A stretch of 64,000 nucleotides of DNA from Betaproteobacteria bacterium SG8_41 (GCA_001303585.1 LJTT01000014.1:25743-89742); one strand, 5' to 3'; positions 18,010 through 27,286 are shown, numbered from the stretch's first letter. The notes: generated by a model from the letters alone, not told the origin. Translations and numbers: made by a program.

Positions 18010-20420
18010 GGCTTTTTCCTTTCCCGCTTCGCCTCGCGGGCGGGGCCGAGCTTGCGTTGCAATTCGGACAGCTCGCGCACGCGCCGCGCGGCCCGGCCGT
18101 TCACCGTACCCGGCGCGAACCCGCCGGTGGCAGCAGGCTCCCCGGCCGGAATACCGGTGAGCAGCTCGATCGCCTGGTCGACATGCACCACGGGATAGAC
18201 ATGAAAACGCCCGGCGGCGACCGCTGCAACCACATCGCCGCGCAACATCAGGTCTTCCACGTTTGCGGCCGGAATAAGCACGCCCTGCTTGTCGTCGAGG
18301 CCGCGTGCGCTGCAGATATCGAAGAAACCTTCAATCTTCTCGTTCACTGCTCCGATCGCCTGGACTTCACCGAGCTGGTTCACCGATCCCGTCACCGCAA
18401 AGGACTGGCGGATGGGGGCATCCGCGAGCGAGGACAACAAGGCGCAAAGCTCCGCGAGCGACGCGCTGTCACCCTCCACCAGCCCATAAGTCTGCTCGAA
18501 CACGAGACTCGCGGCGAGCGAGTGCGGCCGATTGGCCGAAAAGCGCGCCGCAAGAAACGCGGAGAGGATCAGCACGCCCTTGGAATGGATCGACCCGCCG
18601 AGTTCGACCTCACGCTGCACGTCGATCAGCCTGCCATCGCCCAGCCGCGTGGTGGCGGTAATCCGCGTGGGTTCGGCGAACGCGTAATCGCCGAGCTGCA
18701 AAACGGAAAGACCGTTGATCTGGCCAACGCGCTCGCCTGCCGTGTCGATCATGACCGTGCCACGCAGGATCTGCTCGTGCATACGTTCGCGCAGCCGGTC
18801 GGCGCGGTGGCGCTGCTCCGCGATCGCCCGTTCGATGTCTGCTGCGGTTACCCGGTCCCGTCCGCCCTCGCGCGCCCAATGGTCGGCTTCGCACAGCAGG
18901 TCCGATACTGCCTCGAGATTGGCGGAGAGCTTGCGCGCGTCGCCTGCAACGCGCGCGCTGTGCTCGATCACGCGGGCAACCGCGCCGCGCTCGAAGGGCG
19001 CCAGCTTCTTCTCGCCCGCGATGGTCGCCACCAGCTGGGCGAAGAGCATGTCGTTTTCCGGCGTTCGTTCGAACCGCTCCTCGAAATCGGCAGCGACCTT
19101 GAACAGATGCCGGAAGTCGGGATCGTACGCTTGCAGAATGTAGTAGATGAAGCGATCACCGAAAAGGACCACTTTGACATCGAGCGGAATCGGCTCGGGC
19201 GCCAGCGACGCCGTGCTGACGAGGCTGTACATCTCCGCAAGCGACTCGATGCGAATCTCCCCGTTGGAGAGCGCGCGCTTCAGCCCATCCCAAGAGAAGG
19301 GCTGCATCAGCAGCTTGCGCGCATCGAGCAGCAGGTAGCCCCCGTTGGCACGATGCAAAGCACCCGGCTTGATGAGGGCAAAGTCGGTCGCCAACGTCCC
19401 GAACTGCGCGATGTGATCGACGTGGCCGACGAGGTTCTGGTAGGTGGGATGGTCCTCCGTGACGATGAGGGAGCCCTCGCGGTCGACATGATCGACGATG
19501 AGATTCACCTGGTAGCGGCGGAACGAGGGCGCCTCCGGCGGCGCACCCATGATCGCCGCCTGCGGCTCGCGCGCCTTGATGAAATCCTCGGCGTTGTCTA
19601 TTACGTCCTGCTGGACCGCTTCGACGTACTCCAGCACTCGCTGCAGATCGCGGTACTTCTCCTTCAGCTCGGCCACGTGCTGCCCGACTGCGAACAGCGT
19701 CATCTCCCGGTTGAGCTGCTTCACCCGCTCGCGCTGCTCCCGGCGCCAGCGCACGACGTTGCGGACGATGCTCTCGAGCTTGCCCTGCAGCTCGCTGATC
19801 CGTTGTTCGATACGCGAACGCTGTTCGTCATTGAACGCTGCAAAATCCTCCGCAGAAATCACCTCGCCGTCCTTGAGCGGCGCAAAGGTAAACCCCGCGG
19901 GCGTGCGCAGCAGGCCGATGTCGTCCTTCGCGGCCTCGCGCCCCAGCTCGGTGAATGCCTTCTCGTGACGCTCGCTGAACTCCGCCTCGATCTGCCCCGC
20001 GCGCGCGCGATACTCATCGCTCTCGAACACGGCTGGAATGGCGGTGCGAAGCTCCTCGACCAGCGTGCGCATGTCCTCACGCAACGGCGCTCCGCGACCG
20101 GCCGGCAGCTCAAGCGCGATCGGCTTCGACGGCTCGCGGAAGTTGTTGACGTACGCCCAATCGCTCACCTTCGGCCGCGCCGCCACCTTGAGCGCGAGCT
20201 CCTGTCTCACCAGTGTGCGCTTGCCAATGCCCGGCGAGCCCATCACGAAGAGGTTATAACCCTCTCGCGCAATACCGATTCCGAACTGGACGGCACCGGC
20301 CGCCCGGGGTTGTCCGAAAAGCCGAGGCAGCGCTTCAAGCTCCACGCTCGTCTCGAATGTAAACTGCGCTGGATCGCAGCGGCGATACAGGGCCTCGGGC
20401 GGAAGACGGTCAATGCTCAC
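18006..20420 (-). CDS. Lon-family ATP-dependent protease (LonB/LonC-like)
   Basis: 804 aa. An AAA+ module near the N-terminus has an unusual Walker A GSPGIGKRT (about residues 59-67). A long coiled-coil insertion (about 120-260) is followed by a C-terminal S16 Lon protease domain with GDSAS containing the catalytic Ser 652 and the partner Lys 695 in NEKIEGF. Unlike classical LonA it lacks the LAN substrate domain. It lies downstream of pncB on the minus strand after a 195-bp repeat-bearing gap and is coupled to the usp gene. The GTG start at 20420 has GAGG 5 nt upstream. Confidence 0.88.
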   Translation of the reverse strand: MSIDRLPPEALYRRCDPAQFTFETSVELEALPRLFGQPRAAGAVQFGIGIAREGYNLFVMGSPGIGKRTLVRQELALKVAARPKVSDWAYVNNFREPSKPIALELPAGRGAPLREDMRTLVEELRTAIPAVFESDEYRARAGQIEAEFSERHEKAFTELGREAAKDDIGLLRTPAGFTFAPLKDGEVISAEDFAAFNDEQRSRIEQRISELQGKLESIVRNVVRWRREQRERVKQLNREMTLFAVGQHVAELKEKYRDLQRVLEYVEAVQQDVIDNAEDFIKAREPQAAIMGAPPEAPSFRRYQVNLIVDHVDREGSLIVTEDHPTYQNLVGHVDHIAQFGTLATDFALIKPGALHRANGGYLLLDARKLLMQPFSWDGLKRALSNGEIRIESLAEMYSLVSTASLAPEPIPLDVKVVLFGDRFIYYILQAYDPDFRHLFKVAADFEERFERTPENDMLFAQLVATIAGEKKLAPFERGAVARVIEHSARVAGDARKLSANLEAVSDLLCEADHWAREGGRDRVTAADIERAIAEQRHRADRLRERMHEQILRGTVMIDTAGERVGQINGLSVLQLGDYAFAEPTRITATTRLGDGRLIDVQREVELGGSIHSKGVLILSAFLAARFSANRPHSLAASLVFEQTYGLVEGDSASLAELCALLSSLADAPIRQSFAVTGSVNQLGEVQAIGAVNEKIEGFFDICSARGLDDKQGVLIPAANVEDLMLRGDVVAAVAAGRFHVYPVVHVDQAIELLTGIPAGEPAATGGFAPGTVNGRAARRVRELSELQRKLGPAREAKRERKKP

Positions 20421-20439
20421 GTTAACCTCGCTTGAACCT

Positions 20440-20615
20440 CAAATTTGGGCGCACATAAGCGCGGATCAATTCCGCGAATCGCGAATCGAGTCACCTCTTG
20501 TTTCTGTCTATCGTTGTCCATCAGCGGCAATAGAACACAAGGCGGATGGCGAAAGCGGTTTGCTTCTTGAATCGTTCAATCTGCGTTTATCTGCGGTTAA
20601 TGTGCTTTTCGACCC
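20440..20615. repeat. Interspersed intergenic repeat, locus C
   Basis: Between pncB and the Lon-type gene. The clearest copy is AATCTGCGTTTATCTGCGGTTAATG at 20579-20603. Weaker GCGAATCGCGAATCGAG words lie near 20474. The middle of the region shows nothing recognisable. Confidence 0.55.
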
Positions 20616-21977
20616 TTACGACACGCTTTCCAAGGGCCCTGCGGTCGCACGATCCACCTCTTCGGCCAGCCGCCGCAGCGCAGGCGAGATATCGACGCAA
20701 TAAGGCTCCGACGCCGTCTCGAGATCCGCGAGGCGTCGCGGCAGCCTCTCGAGACCGCCCCGCGCACGCTCCCGAATGTGGTCCAGCGGCTCGGGGGAGC
20801 CAAGACGCCTGCCTTCCCGCATCACCGGCATCAGGAGCGGCTCTCCCGCCTGCTCGTCCCCTTCCACCGTGACGATGTCGCGCTCGAAAATACCGGCGCG
20901 GTCGCTCACCCGGAACACCTGCTTGCGGCCGGGCCACGTTGCCTTGGCCGTCGAGCGCTTGCGGCGCGGCCGACCCGCGTACTCCTGCAGCTTGTAGACC
21001 GCATCGAGGAACGGCGCGTCCGCGGACGTTACGAGACTCGTGCCTACGCCAAAACCGTCGATCGGCGCGCCGGCTTCGAGCAGCTCGCGCATTCGGTACT
21101 CGTCGAGATTACCGCTCGCGAAGACGACCGCCTTGCGCAAGCCCGCTTCATCGAGGAGGCCGCGCGCCGCCCGCGCCAGCTGCCCGAGATCGCCGCTATC
21201 AAGCCGGATGCCTCGAACAGTGATGCCTTCGCGCTCAAGCTGCGGGGCAAGCTTGACGACCTTGCGCACGCCCGCTTCCGTGTCATAAGTGTCAACCAGA
21301 AAGATGGTGCCCCTGGGAAACGCGCGCGCAAAATCGATGAAGGCCTGCGCTTCGTCGTCGTGCGCCTGCACAAAGGAGTGCGCCATGGTGCCGACCACGG
21401 GAATGCCGAAGCGCGATCCGGCCAGTACGGTCGCCGTGCTGTCGTAACCGGCAAGATAGGCCGCGCGCGCGGCCAGCAGGCCCGCCTCCGCGCCGTGCGC
21501 GCGCCGCAGGCCAAAATCAACCAGCTTCTTGCCCCGCGCGACCAGCACGCTGCGCGCCGCCTTGGTGGCGACGAGCGACTCGAAATGGACCAGGTTCATC
21601 AGCCGCGACTCGATCAGCTGCGCCTGCGGCATGGACGCCGTCACGCGCAGGATTGGCTCGTCGGGAAAGAAGATCGTGCCCTCGGGCATGGCATGCACGT
21701 CGCCGCTGAAGCGCCATTGCTCGAGGTGCTTCGGGAATTCCGGCGTAAAAAGCCCGCTGCGCGCGATCCACTCGAGCTCCTCTGGCCCGAAGCGCGCCTG
21801 CTCCAGAAAATCGAGGGCTTGCTCGAGGCCGGCCGCCATCATGAAGTTGCGGTGCTCAGGCAGCTTGCGGACGAAGAACTCGAAGACCGCGGTCGCTTCC
21901 ATGCGCTGGCGATAGTACGTATGCAGCATGGTGAGCTGGTAGAGATCGGTCAGGAGCGGCGAATGCAGCGGGTCCAT
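20616..21977 (-). CDS. pncB: Nicotinate phosphoribosyltransferase
   Basis: 453 aa. Converts nicotinate and PRPP to nicotinate mononucleotide in NAD salvage. The family start SPLLTDLYQLTMLHTYY is clear, followed by FEFFVRKLPEHRNF, VGTMAHSFVQAHDDEAQAF (with the phosphorylated-histidine region), DTYDTEAGVRKVV and GIRLDSGDLGQLAR, and FGVGTSLVTSADAPFLDAVYK for the phosphate site. The ATG at 21977 overlaps the stop of pncA (TGATG), so the two NAD-salvage steps are cotranslated and share an FNR-type box. Confidence 0.93.
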   Translation of the reverse strand: MDPLHSPLLTDLYQLTMLHTYYRQRMEATAVFEFFVRKLPEHRNFMMAAGLEQALDFLEQARFGPEELEWIARSGLFTPEFPKHLEQWRFSGDVHAMPEGTIFFPDEPILRVTASMPQAQLIESRLMNLVHFESLVATKAARSVLVARGKKLVDFGLRRAHGAEAGLLAARAAYLAGYDSTATVLAGSRFGIPVVGTMAHSFVQAHDDEAQAFIDFARAFPRGTIFLVDTYDTEAGVRKVVKLAPQLEREGITVRGIRLDSGDLGQLARAARGLLDEAGLRKAVVFASGNLDEYRMRELLEAGAPIDGFGVGTSLVTSADAPFLDAVYKLQEYAGRPRRKRSTAKATWPGRKQVFRVSDRAGIFERDIVTVEGDEQAGEPLLMPVMREGRRLGSPEPLDHIRERARGGLERLPRRLADLETASEPYCVDISPALRRLAEEVDRATAGPLESVS

Positions 21978-22558
21978 CACGCAAGCTCGTCGTAGGTGAC
22001 TGGAACCGCGCCCGCGCGGCGCATCTCTTCCTCGGCGCACGCCCCGTCGCCCGGCTTCACGTTCACCGCGCGGATCGCGTCCCTGAGCAGCAGGACCGCG
22101 AAACCGGCTTTGAGGGCGTCTCGGACGGTATGCAATATGCAGTAATCGGTGGCAAGGCCGCCAATGAGCAGGCGCTTGATCCCCCGTGCGCGCAGCCGGT
22201 CCGCGAGACCGGTCCCGTCAAAGTCCGAGTACTGCTCCGCTTCCTCGCGCGTCGCCTTGCTCACCACCTCGGTTCCAGCCGGCAGGGCCAGGTCTGCCGC
22301 AAAGGCGGCGCCCGGCGTATCACGCACGCAGTGCTCCGGCCAGCTGCCGCCCTGGTCGCGAAAGGAGCAATGTTTTGGCGGATGCCAGTCGCGACTTGCG
22401 ATGACCAGCAATGCCTTCTCGTGCGCAAGCTCGAGATAGCGGTTGAGCACGGGAACCACCGCGTCGCCCTGGGGAACGGCCAGCTTTCCGCCCGGCAGGA
22501 AATCGCGCTGCACATCGACGATCAGCAGCGCATCGCCTTTTCCGATGTTGAAGCTCAT
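21977..22558 (-). CDS. pncA: Nicotinamidase
   Basis: 193 aa. Hydrolyses nicotinamide to nicotinate, feeding PncB. The isochorismatase-like triad is visible: Asp in LIVDVQRDFLPGG, Lys in VVSKATREEA and Cys in GLATDYCILHTVRDA. The metal-binding DWHPPKH segment follows the first motif. The ATG at 22558 follows GGAAGGCGG; the predicted transcription start near 22574 leaves a 16-nt leader. Confidence 0.93.
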   Translation of the reverse strand: MSFNIGKGDALLIVDVQRDFLPGGKLAVPQGDAVVPVLNRYLELAHEKALLVIASRDWHPPKHCSFRDQGGSWPEHCVRDTPGAAFAADLALPAGTEVVSKATREEAEQYSDFDGTGLADRLRARGIKRLLIGGLATDYCILHTVRDALKAGFAVLLLRDAIRAVNVKPGDGACAEEEMRRAGAVPVTYDELA

Positions 22559-22608
22559 GGCCGCCTTCCCACCTGGCTTCATGCTATGCCGGGGTGAGGA
22601 GCTCCAGT

Positions 22609-22622
22609 TTGATGCGGATCAA
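22609..22622. promoter_or_regulatory. FNR/DNR-type box 9
   Basis: Perfect TTGAT-GCGG-ATCAA palindrome upstream of the pncA-pncB operon. Confidence 0.75.
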
Positions 22623-22742
22623 GTCGGCACGGCGTACGGGCCGCATTGCGACCCATAAATAGCGAACGGCAGGGCTAAAGCAGGGTTTCCCTGGCCTGAG
22701 CGGCCAGCGTCTAGAGCGCGCGAGCGCCTGCGCGCATCCCGA

Positions 22743-23279
22743 TCACTTGAGGCGGACGCTGCGGCGATGGGCCATCTGGGTGCCCATTGCCTCGAGATCC
22801 TCGTGCGAGAGCAGCATTTCTGCAAGCGGATAAACCGACGCCTCCTCCATGAGGATGTGGGTCCGGTAGAGCTTGATGAACCGGTCGATCGCCAGCGGGT
22901 CGAGCGCGGAACGATCCCCTGCTGCAAGTGCCTGCAGTTCCGCGCGCAAATTGGTCCATGCCCGCTGCATCAGCCGATGCTCGGTGGTAATGTCCGTCAC
23001 CATCCGTGTCAGAGATGAGCCACGCCCCCGCGTCGCCGCGGCCATCATGCGGGGCAGAAGATCCTGCTCCTCGTCTTCTTCGTGGCAATGGCTGACTGCG
23101 TCAAGCTCGCGAATGACCTGCGCCATACTCGCGCGCGCGTCGTTGTCATAACCCCGTTTCTTGAGGCTGGGGATAAGATCGCCCAGCGCATCGCACTGAC
23201 GCCGAATGCGCGCATGCGTTGCGCGCAGCACCTCGAGCGGACGGGAAAAATCCGGAAGAACGTCGCGTGCCGTACTCAT
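22743..23279 (-). CDS. Hemerythrin-like domain protein
   Basis: 178 aa, all-helical. The ligands fit a di-iron hemerythrin HHE pattern: H near the start (EVLRATHARIRRQ), HCHEEDEEQDLLPRM in the middle and HRLMQRAW / HILMEEASVYPLAEM near the end. Such proteins bind O2 or NO, or sense iron and oxygen. The ATG at 23279 is used (a few codons upstream is possible). It is preceded by about 280 bp containing both a CRP-like palindrome and an FNR-type box. Confidence 0.8.
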   Translation of the reverse strand: MSTARDVLPDFSRPLEVLRATHARIRRQCDALGDLIPSLKKRGYDNDARASMAQVIRELDAVSHCHEEDEEQDLLPRMMAAATRGRGSSLTRMVTDITTEHRLMQRAWTNLRAELQALAAGDRSALDPLAIDRFIKLYRTHILMEEASVYPLAEMLLSHEDLEAMGTQMAHRRSVRLK

Positions 23280-23385
23280 CGGGCAAATCATAGGTCAAAT
23301 GTCGCTCTCGTCAACATGAAAGGTTTCACAAAATCCGTCGCCTATTGGCGACATTGGCGCGCGACAGCATCCGGCGGACGAAATC

Positions 23386-23401
23386 TGTGACAAAAGTCAC
23401 G
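23386..23401. promoter_or_regulatory. CRP-like palindrome
   Basis: TGTGA-CAAAAG-TCACG, a near-perfect CRP-type TGTGA-N6-TCACA site, containing the exact palindrome GTGACAAAAGTCAC. It lies 107 bp before the hemerythrin start and differs from the TTGAY boxes elsewhere. Confidence 0.45.
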
Positions 23402-23490
23402 CGAAATAGCCCTGAGTAACGCGAGGACAACGCAATCGGCAACCATCTCGTCGCGGACTCGCATCCTGACAGGCCGCACGGACTCGCCAA

Positions 23491-23504
23491 TTGACTCGAA
23501 TCAA
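23491..23504. promoter_or_regulatory. FNR/DNR-type box 10
   Basis: Perfect TTGAC-TCGA-ATCAA palindrome, 55 bp past the end of the SirB2-like gene and about 218 bp before the hemerythrin start. A long leader (about 177 nt) would be needed for a class II arrangement. Confidence 0.65.
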
Positions 23505-23559
23505 GCGCGCTCGGATATTTTTCCAGTATCCCGGCGCGGATCCAACGGCGAAGGAACCA

Positions 23560-23943
23560 CTATGCCGGCGAGAGAACGGGGCTGCGGGTCAACGCCACAG
23601 CAACGATATAGATGAACACGAATTGGGCCACGATCCAGGCAACGACGCGTCCGCGCCTCGTTCTACCGCGGCGCAGTGCCATCATGCCCAAGCCTATGTA
23701 GACAACAAGCGCAACGAGTTTCGCGGTGAGCCAGGGCTCGAGCAGAGGATACTGGCGCGACATCGCGGCCAGCGCGATCGCGCTGGCAAGCAACACAGTG
23801 TCAACGACGTGCGGCACGACGCGCACCCAGCGCGCCTCCAGCAGCGGCGCCGCACGGAGCATCAGCACGCCGCGCGTAAAGAAACCGGCATAAGACAGGG
23901 CGGCACAGCTCACATGGAGGTACTTGATGACCGTATAATCCAT
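23560..23943 (-). CDS. SirB2-family integral membrane protein
   Basis: 127 aa with four hydrophobic helices. The pattern KYLHVSCAALSYAGFFTRGVLML at the start, PHVVDTVLLASAIALA and PWLTAKLVALVVYIGLGMMAL matches the SirB2 family, a small inner-membrane protein of unknown function often near respiratory genes. The ATG is at 23943. The leader upstream contains a hairpin with a U-run on the opposite strand. Confidence 0.8.
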   Translation of the reverse strand: MDYTVIKYLHVSCAALSYAGFFTRGVLMLRAAPLLEARWVRVVPHVVDTVLLASAIALAAMSRQYPLLEPWLTAKLVALVVYIGLGMMALRRGRTRRGRVVAWIVAQFVFIYIVAVALTRSPVLSPA

Positions 23944-23975
23944 AAGCTCGAGCCCAAGCGCGCGCCAGCCTGTTT

Positions 23976-24004
23976 ACCGAGGATGCGGAAGCCTCGGTTT
24001 TTTT
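23976..24004 (+). terminator. Orphan rho-independent terminator
   Basis: ACCGAGG ... CCTCGGT stem with a 9-nt loop followed by seven T residues on the plus strand. No plus-strand gene precedes it: the SirB2-like gene lies upstream on the other strand. It could end an antisense or small RNA, or be a remnant. Confidence 0.6.
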
Positions 24005-24184
24005 GCGAGACGCGATTGATCGCTGGCGCACAGCCCCCGATCTAAGTACTACATATAGCAGCAAAATGGTGGGGATTCTTCTTCCAGGACCGCCGCCTCG
24101 GCGGCGACTCGTAGAAAACCCCGATTCCCCCTCATAATACGGCCTTTCATGTCGAGGAGTCGCCGGCGCTAACCGGCAGGCATT

Positions 24185-24877
24185 GTGTCAAATCCGCAGC
24201 TTAAAATCGAATCGTTTCTCGCCAATCTGCCGCTGTTTCGGGAGCTGGGTCCGTCCGAGATCGAGCGGATGGCCGCCGGCGCGCGCGTGTTCCATGCCGC
24301 CCGCGGCGAGACGCTTTTCCGGAAGGGCGACCGGGTCGAGGGCTTCCACACCATCGTGTTCGGCCAGATCAAGCTTGCATTTACTGCGCCCAATGGCGGC
24401 GAGAAGGTCGTCGAGTTGTTGGGTCCGAACCACACGTTTGGCGAGGCGGTCATGTTCATGGAAAGGCCGTATCCCGTGTATGCGCAGGCGCTCGCCGACT
24501 CGCTGTTGGTGCATGTCGCCAAGACTGTCGTCTTTGAAGAGATCGAGCGCGATCCGAGATTCGCGCGAAAAATGATCGGTGGACTGAGCAGCCGCCTGCA
24601 CAGCCTGGTGACAGACCTCGAGGCCTACACCTTGCATTCCGGCACGCAGCGCGTGCTGGGCTACCTTCTCAGAGGCATGCCCGAGGGGGAGTCCGAAAGC
24701 GCACCCGTGGAAATTTCACTCCCCACGAGCAAGAGCATCCTCGCTTCCCGCCTGAACCTCACGCCCGAGCACTTTTCCCGGATTCTTCATGACCTTACCG
24801 AGGCCGGTCTGGTCCGGGTTGAGGGACGCAGCATCCGGATCCTCGACCCGGAAGCGCTGCGTCGCTACGAAGGCTGA
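24185..24877 (+). CDS. CRP/FNR-family regulator, cysteine-free DNR type
   Basis: 230 aa. An N-terminal cyclic-nucleotide-type beta-roll (about 10-125) and dimer helix (about 130-150) are followed by a C-terminal winged helix with LPTSKSILASRLNLTPEHFSRILHDL as the helix-turn-helix. The recognition helix keeps the FNR-type E-x-x-S-R, so it should read TTGAT-like half sites. The whole protein contains no cysteine, which excludes an FNR-type [4Fe-4S] oxygen sensor and points to the DNR/NNR group that senses NO, probably through heme (family knowledge). The GTG start follows GCAGG. It has no FNR-type box of its own but is the obvious candidate reader of the 16 boxes here. Confidence 0.88.
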   Translation: MSNPQLKIESFLANLPLFRELGPSEIERMAAGARVFHAARGETLFRKGDRVEGFHTIVFGQIKLAFTAPNGGEKVVELLGPNHTFGEAVMFMERPYPVYAQALADSLLVHVAKTVVFEEIERDPRFARKMIGGLSSRLHSLVTDLEAYTLHSGTQRVLGYLLRGMPEGESESAPVEISLPTSKSILASRLNLTPEHFSRILHDLTEAGLVRVEGRSIRILDPEALRRYEG

Positions 24878-24885
24878 GTTCGTGA

Positions 24886-25122
24886 ATCGTGAAACGTAAT
24901 TTGGCCGCCGATGAACGCCGATACACGCCGATATCGGTGTTCGTAAAACGCAAACCGTTATCTAGCCGCAGATAAACGCAGGTATAACCGAGAGTCGTCC
25001 CCGCTGTCATACGTATTTGAAACTCGTTTCACCTTTTGCGTTTCACGTTTCACGGACGTTAATATCTGCGTTTATTTGCGGCTAAATTCCGTCTTACGAC
25101 TTACGATTCACGATTGACGGCT
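24886..25122. repeat. Interspersed intergenic repeat, locus D
   Basis: Fills the space between the convergent dnr-type gene and the DUF4202 gene. GTGAATCGTGAAACG starts 13 bp after the dnr stop. Several CCGCAGATAAACGCAG / TCTGCGTTTATTTGCGG and CGTTTCACGTTTCACGG words follow, and the array runs into the DUF4202 3' end (CGATTCACGATTGACGG). Confidence 0.7.
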
Positions 25123-25748
25123 CTTGTTAACAGAGAGGCCACCTCGGGCGGCGGGTTGATGAGGTCTGCCGCGGCGCGGCGCCCCCCGGGCGACATCTTG
25201 CGCAGCGTCTTGCTCAGTATGTCGAGCAGCTTTGCCTCGCTGTAGCCCTCATGCTGGCGCGCGAACTCGGAAAGGTAGTGCTCCAGAAAAACCAGGGCGG
25301 CCACGTCCTCTAGAAGTTGCACTTCTTCATCCCGCTTGATGCCTTCCTTCCGCAGTAATTTCGAGACCCGGCTCACCACGCTCTCCTCGTAGCCGGCCTC
25401 GCGCAGGATCCCGGAAGCGGCCTCGGCATGCAGCACCAGGAGCCGCGCCCGCCATTCCTTGTAGCCGGCCGGTGTCGCCGGGTAACTTGCTCGCGGAATC
25501 TCCCAGCGACGGATGTGCTGGCAGCGCACCGCGAGCCTGACCGGCTCGGGGGCGCCCGGCGCGAACCGGTCGAGCATATCGGTCATACGCCGCGCGTAGA
25601 CGAGCTCCCTCGGCTGGGCAGCGCCGTCGACGACGTCGCGGTTGGGATCCTCGGCGTGGGTGGAATCGATTCGCGCGATCGCCCGCTCGTAGCGCCGACC
25701 TTCGGGATCCCTGCCCAAGCCCGGGTTTGCCTCGCAAGACCGTCGCAC
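25101..25748 (-). CDS. DUF4202 protein
   Basis: 215 aa. RYERAIARIDSTHAEDPN then MLDRFAPGAPEPVRLAVRCQHIRRWEIPR is the DUF4202 signature, an all-helical HD-like domain of unknown function frequently found beside nir or nitrogen-cycle genes. The GTG start at 25748 lies 13 bp after the nirN stop; the first 18 residues are atypical and the true start may be a weaker codon. The last residues VNRES come from the intergenic repeat, as in FtsH. Last gene of the nir cluster. Confidence 0.8.
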   Translation of the reverse strand: MRRSCEANPGLGRDPEGRRYERAIARIDSTHAEDPNRDVVDGAAQPRELVYARRMTDMLDRFAPGAPEPVRLAVRCQHIRRWEIPRASYPATPAGYKEWRARLLVLHAEAASGILREAGYEESVVSRVSKLLRKEGIKRDEEVQLLEDVAALVFLEHYLSEFARQHEGYSEAKLLDILSKTLRKMSPGGRRAAADLINPPPEVASLLTRAVNRES

Positions 25749-25761
25749 GCCCTGTCCAGGC

Positions 25762-27286
25762 TCAGTGGCTGGTGCCGGCCGACAGCGTGATCTTGTTATG
25801 GACGTTGTACTTGCCTGAAGGCCGCTTCATCGGGATGCGCTTGACCTCCTTGAGCGTCCGGGAATCGTACACCACAAGAGCGCCATCCATGTCCCAGATA
25901 CTGACCAGCGCGTAGCGGCCGTCGCGCGAAAACTCGACATGCGCTGCCGTTTTTCCCGGTTCAGGCGTGATTCGGTGTGCAACCTCCAGCGTCCTCTTGT
26001 CAATCAGCTGCATCGTATCGCGGTGCTTGCTGTTGAAAGCGTCCACCCAGGCATAAGGCGTCTTCTCGTGGCTGCGCATGAAGAAACCGGGGCCGAGCGT
26101 CGGGATCTGGCGGATGATTTTCCAGTCCTTCAGGTCGATCACGCTCACCACCGCCTCCCTGAGATTGGGCGTCGCCAGCACGGTCCGCCCCTGATAGGAC
26201 CAGCTGATCCCCGACCCGAGGTGCGGCAGCCCCGGAAGATCGACGGTAGCGATTCGGCGCCGCACGTTCAGATTCACGACCTGGCCCTTGACGCCGTCGC
26301 GCGCGGCACCGACGAGTGCCGAGTAATCCGGGATGAAAAAGAAATCGTCGAGATAGTCGTCGAGAACGATTCGTCGCGGCGGGAACGGCCCCTTGACGGG
26401 AACGCCCTCGCCCAGACGGAAGTCGTGCACGAGTCCCTGGTAGACGGGCGGCGCATGCTCGTCGTACGTGAGCTCCCACACCTCCTTGATGTCCTTCAGC
26501 GCCGCAACAAACGACTTGCGCGGACGCGCGTCGTACACCGCGGAAACACGCGACGTGCGGCCCTTGTCATCCTTGACCGCGAGCACGCGAATGGGCCTCA
26601 AGTCGTGCGCGTTCAACGCGACCAGCGTATGCGGGAGGTAGTTGCCTACCATGATGAAGCGCCCGTCGCTCGAGGCCGCGAGATTGCGCGTGTTGATGCC
26701 CGCTCGCACCTCGGCGATCATCTTCAGGTTCCAGATATCGTACTTGCTCACCCATCCGTCTCGCGAGGCGAAGTAGACGAAGCGCCCGTCAGGCGAAAAC
26801 TTGGGGCCGCCGTGCAGCGCGAAGCGCGATGGAAACCGCGCCAGGCGCTCGAAGCGGTCGCCGTCGAGGATCGTGACATGGTGGTCGCCCGTCTCGACCA
26901 CCACAAATATGTTCAGCGGATCGGCCTTGAACACGGGCCTGGCCGGGAGTTGTGCGGCGTCGTTGTGCACGACTCTCGAGCCTTCGATCTCCGCCATACC
27001 CCATTCCGGCAGCTTTGGCGGCGGCGAGTAGATGTAATCCGCAACCGCCCGCAGCGCCTCGTCCGGAAGCTTGTCCGCAAAGCCAGGCATTTGCGTGGCA
27101 ACCCGCCCTTTTTGGATGACCGCCAGCGCCAGGGGCCGGCGCAGGCGCTCGAGATTCTGGGGCAGCAGCGCGCCGGTCACCGCCGTGGCAGGCAGCGCAA
27201 TGCTGCGCATAGACCTTCTCGCCCGTCTCCTCCGCCGCGGCCGCGGCGCATATGACAAGCAACACGCTGATAACGCAAGTCTTGAA
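25762..27286 (-). pseudogene. nirN: nirN (cytochrome c / d1 domain protein), damaged 5' end
   Basis: The d1-type eight-bladed propeller is intact and open from 25762 to about 27170 (KGRVATQMPGFADKLPDEALRAVADYIY closes the cytochrome c domain, then the propeller runs to the end). The heme c motif CAACHGGDR and the preceding signal-peptide-like segment are in another frame (CxxCH codons at 27185-27199). The shift falls just after GDR, where the family usually has a short glycine-rich stretch, so about 17 bp seem lost. Codon 1 of the signal peptide is also missing: TTCAAGACTTGC stands where ATGAAGACTTGC would be expected (27284-27286), exactly where the repeat begins. NirN is a late heme d1 maturation/chaperone protein and is dispensable in some species. 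The lesions could be real or assembly artefacts. Confidence 0.7.

Noticed and set aside
17835..20435. 866-aa plus-strand ORF opposite the Lon-type gene
   Set aside because: Shadow frame; the opposite strand has AAA and S16 motifs.
23284..23297. TTGACCTATGATTT near the hemerythrin start as a further FNR box
   Set aside because: The second half site has two mismatches; left as a weak half-site only.
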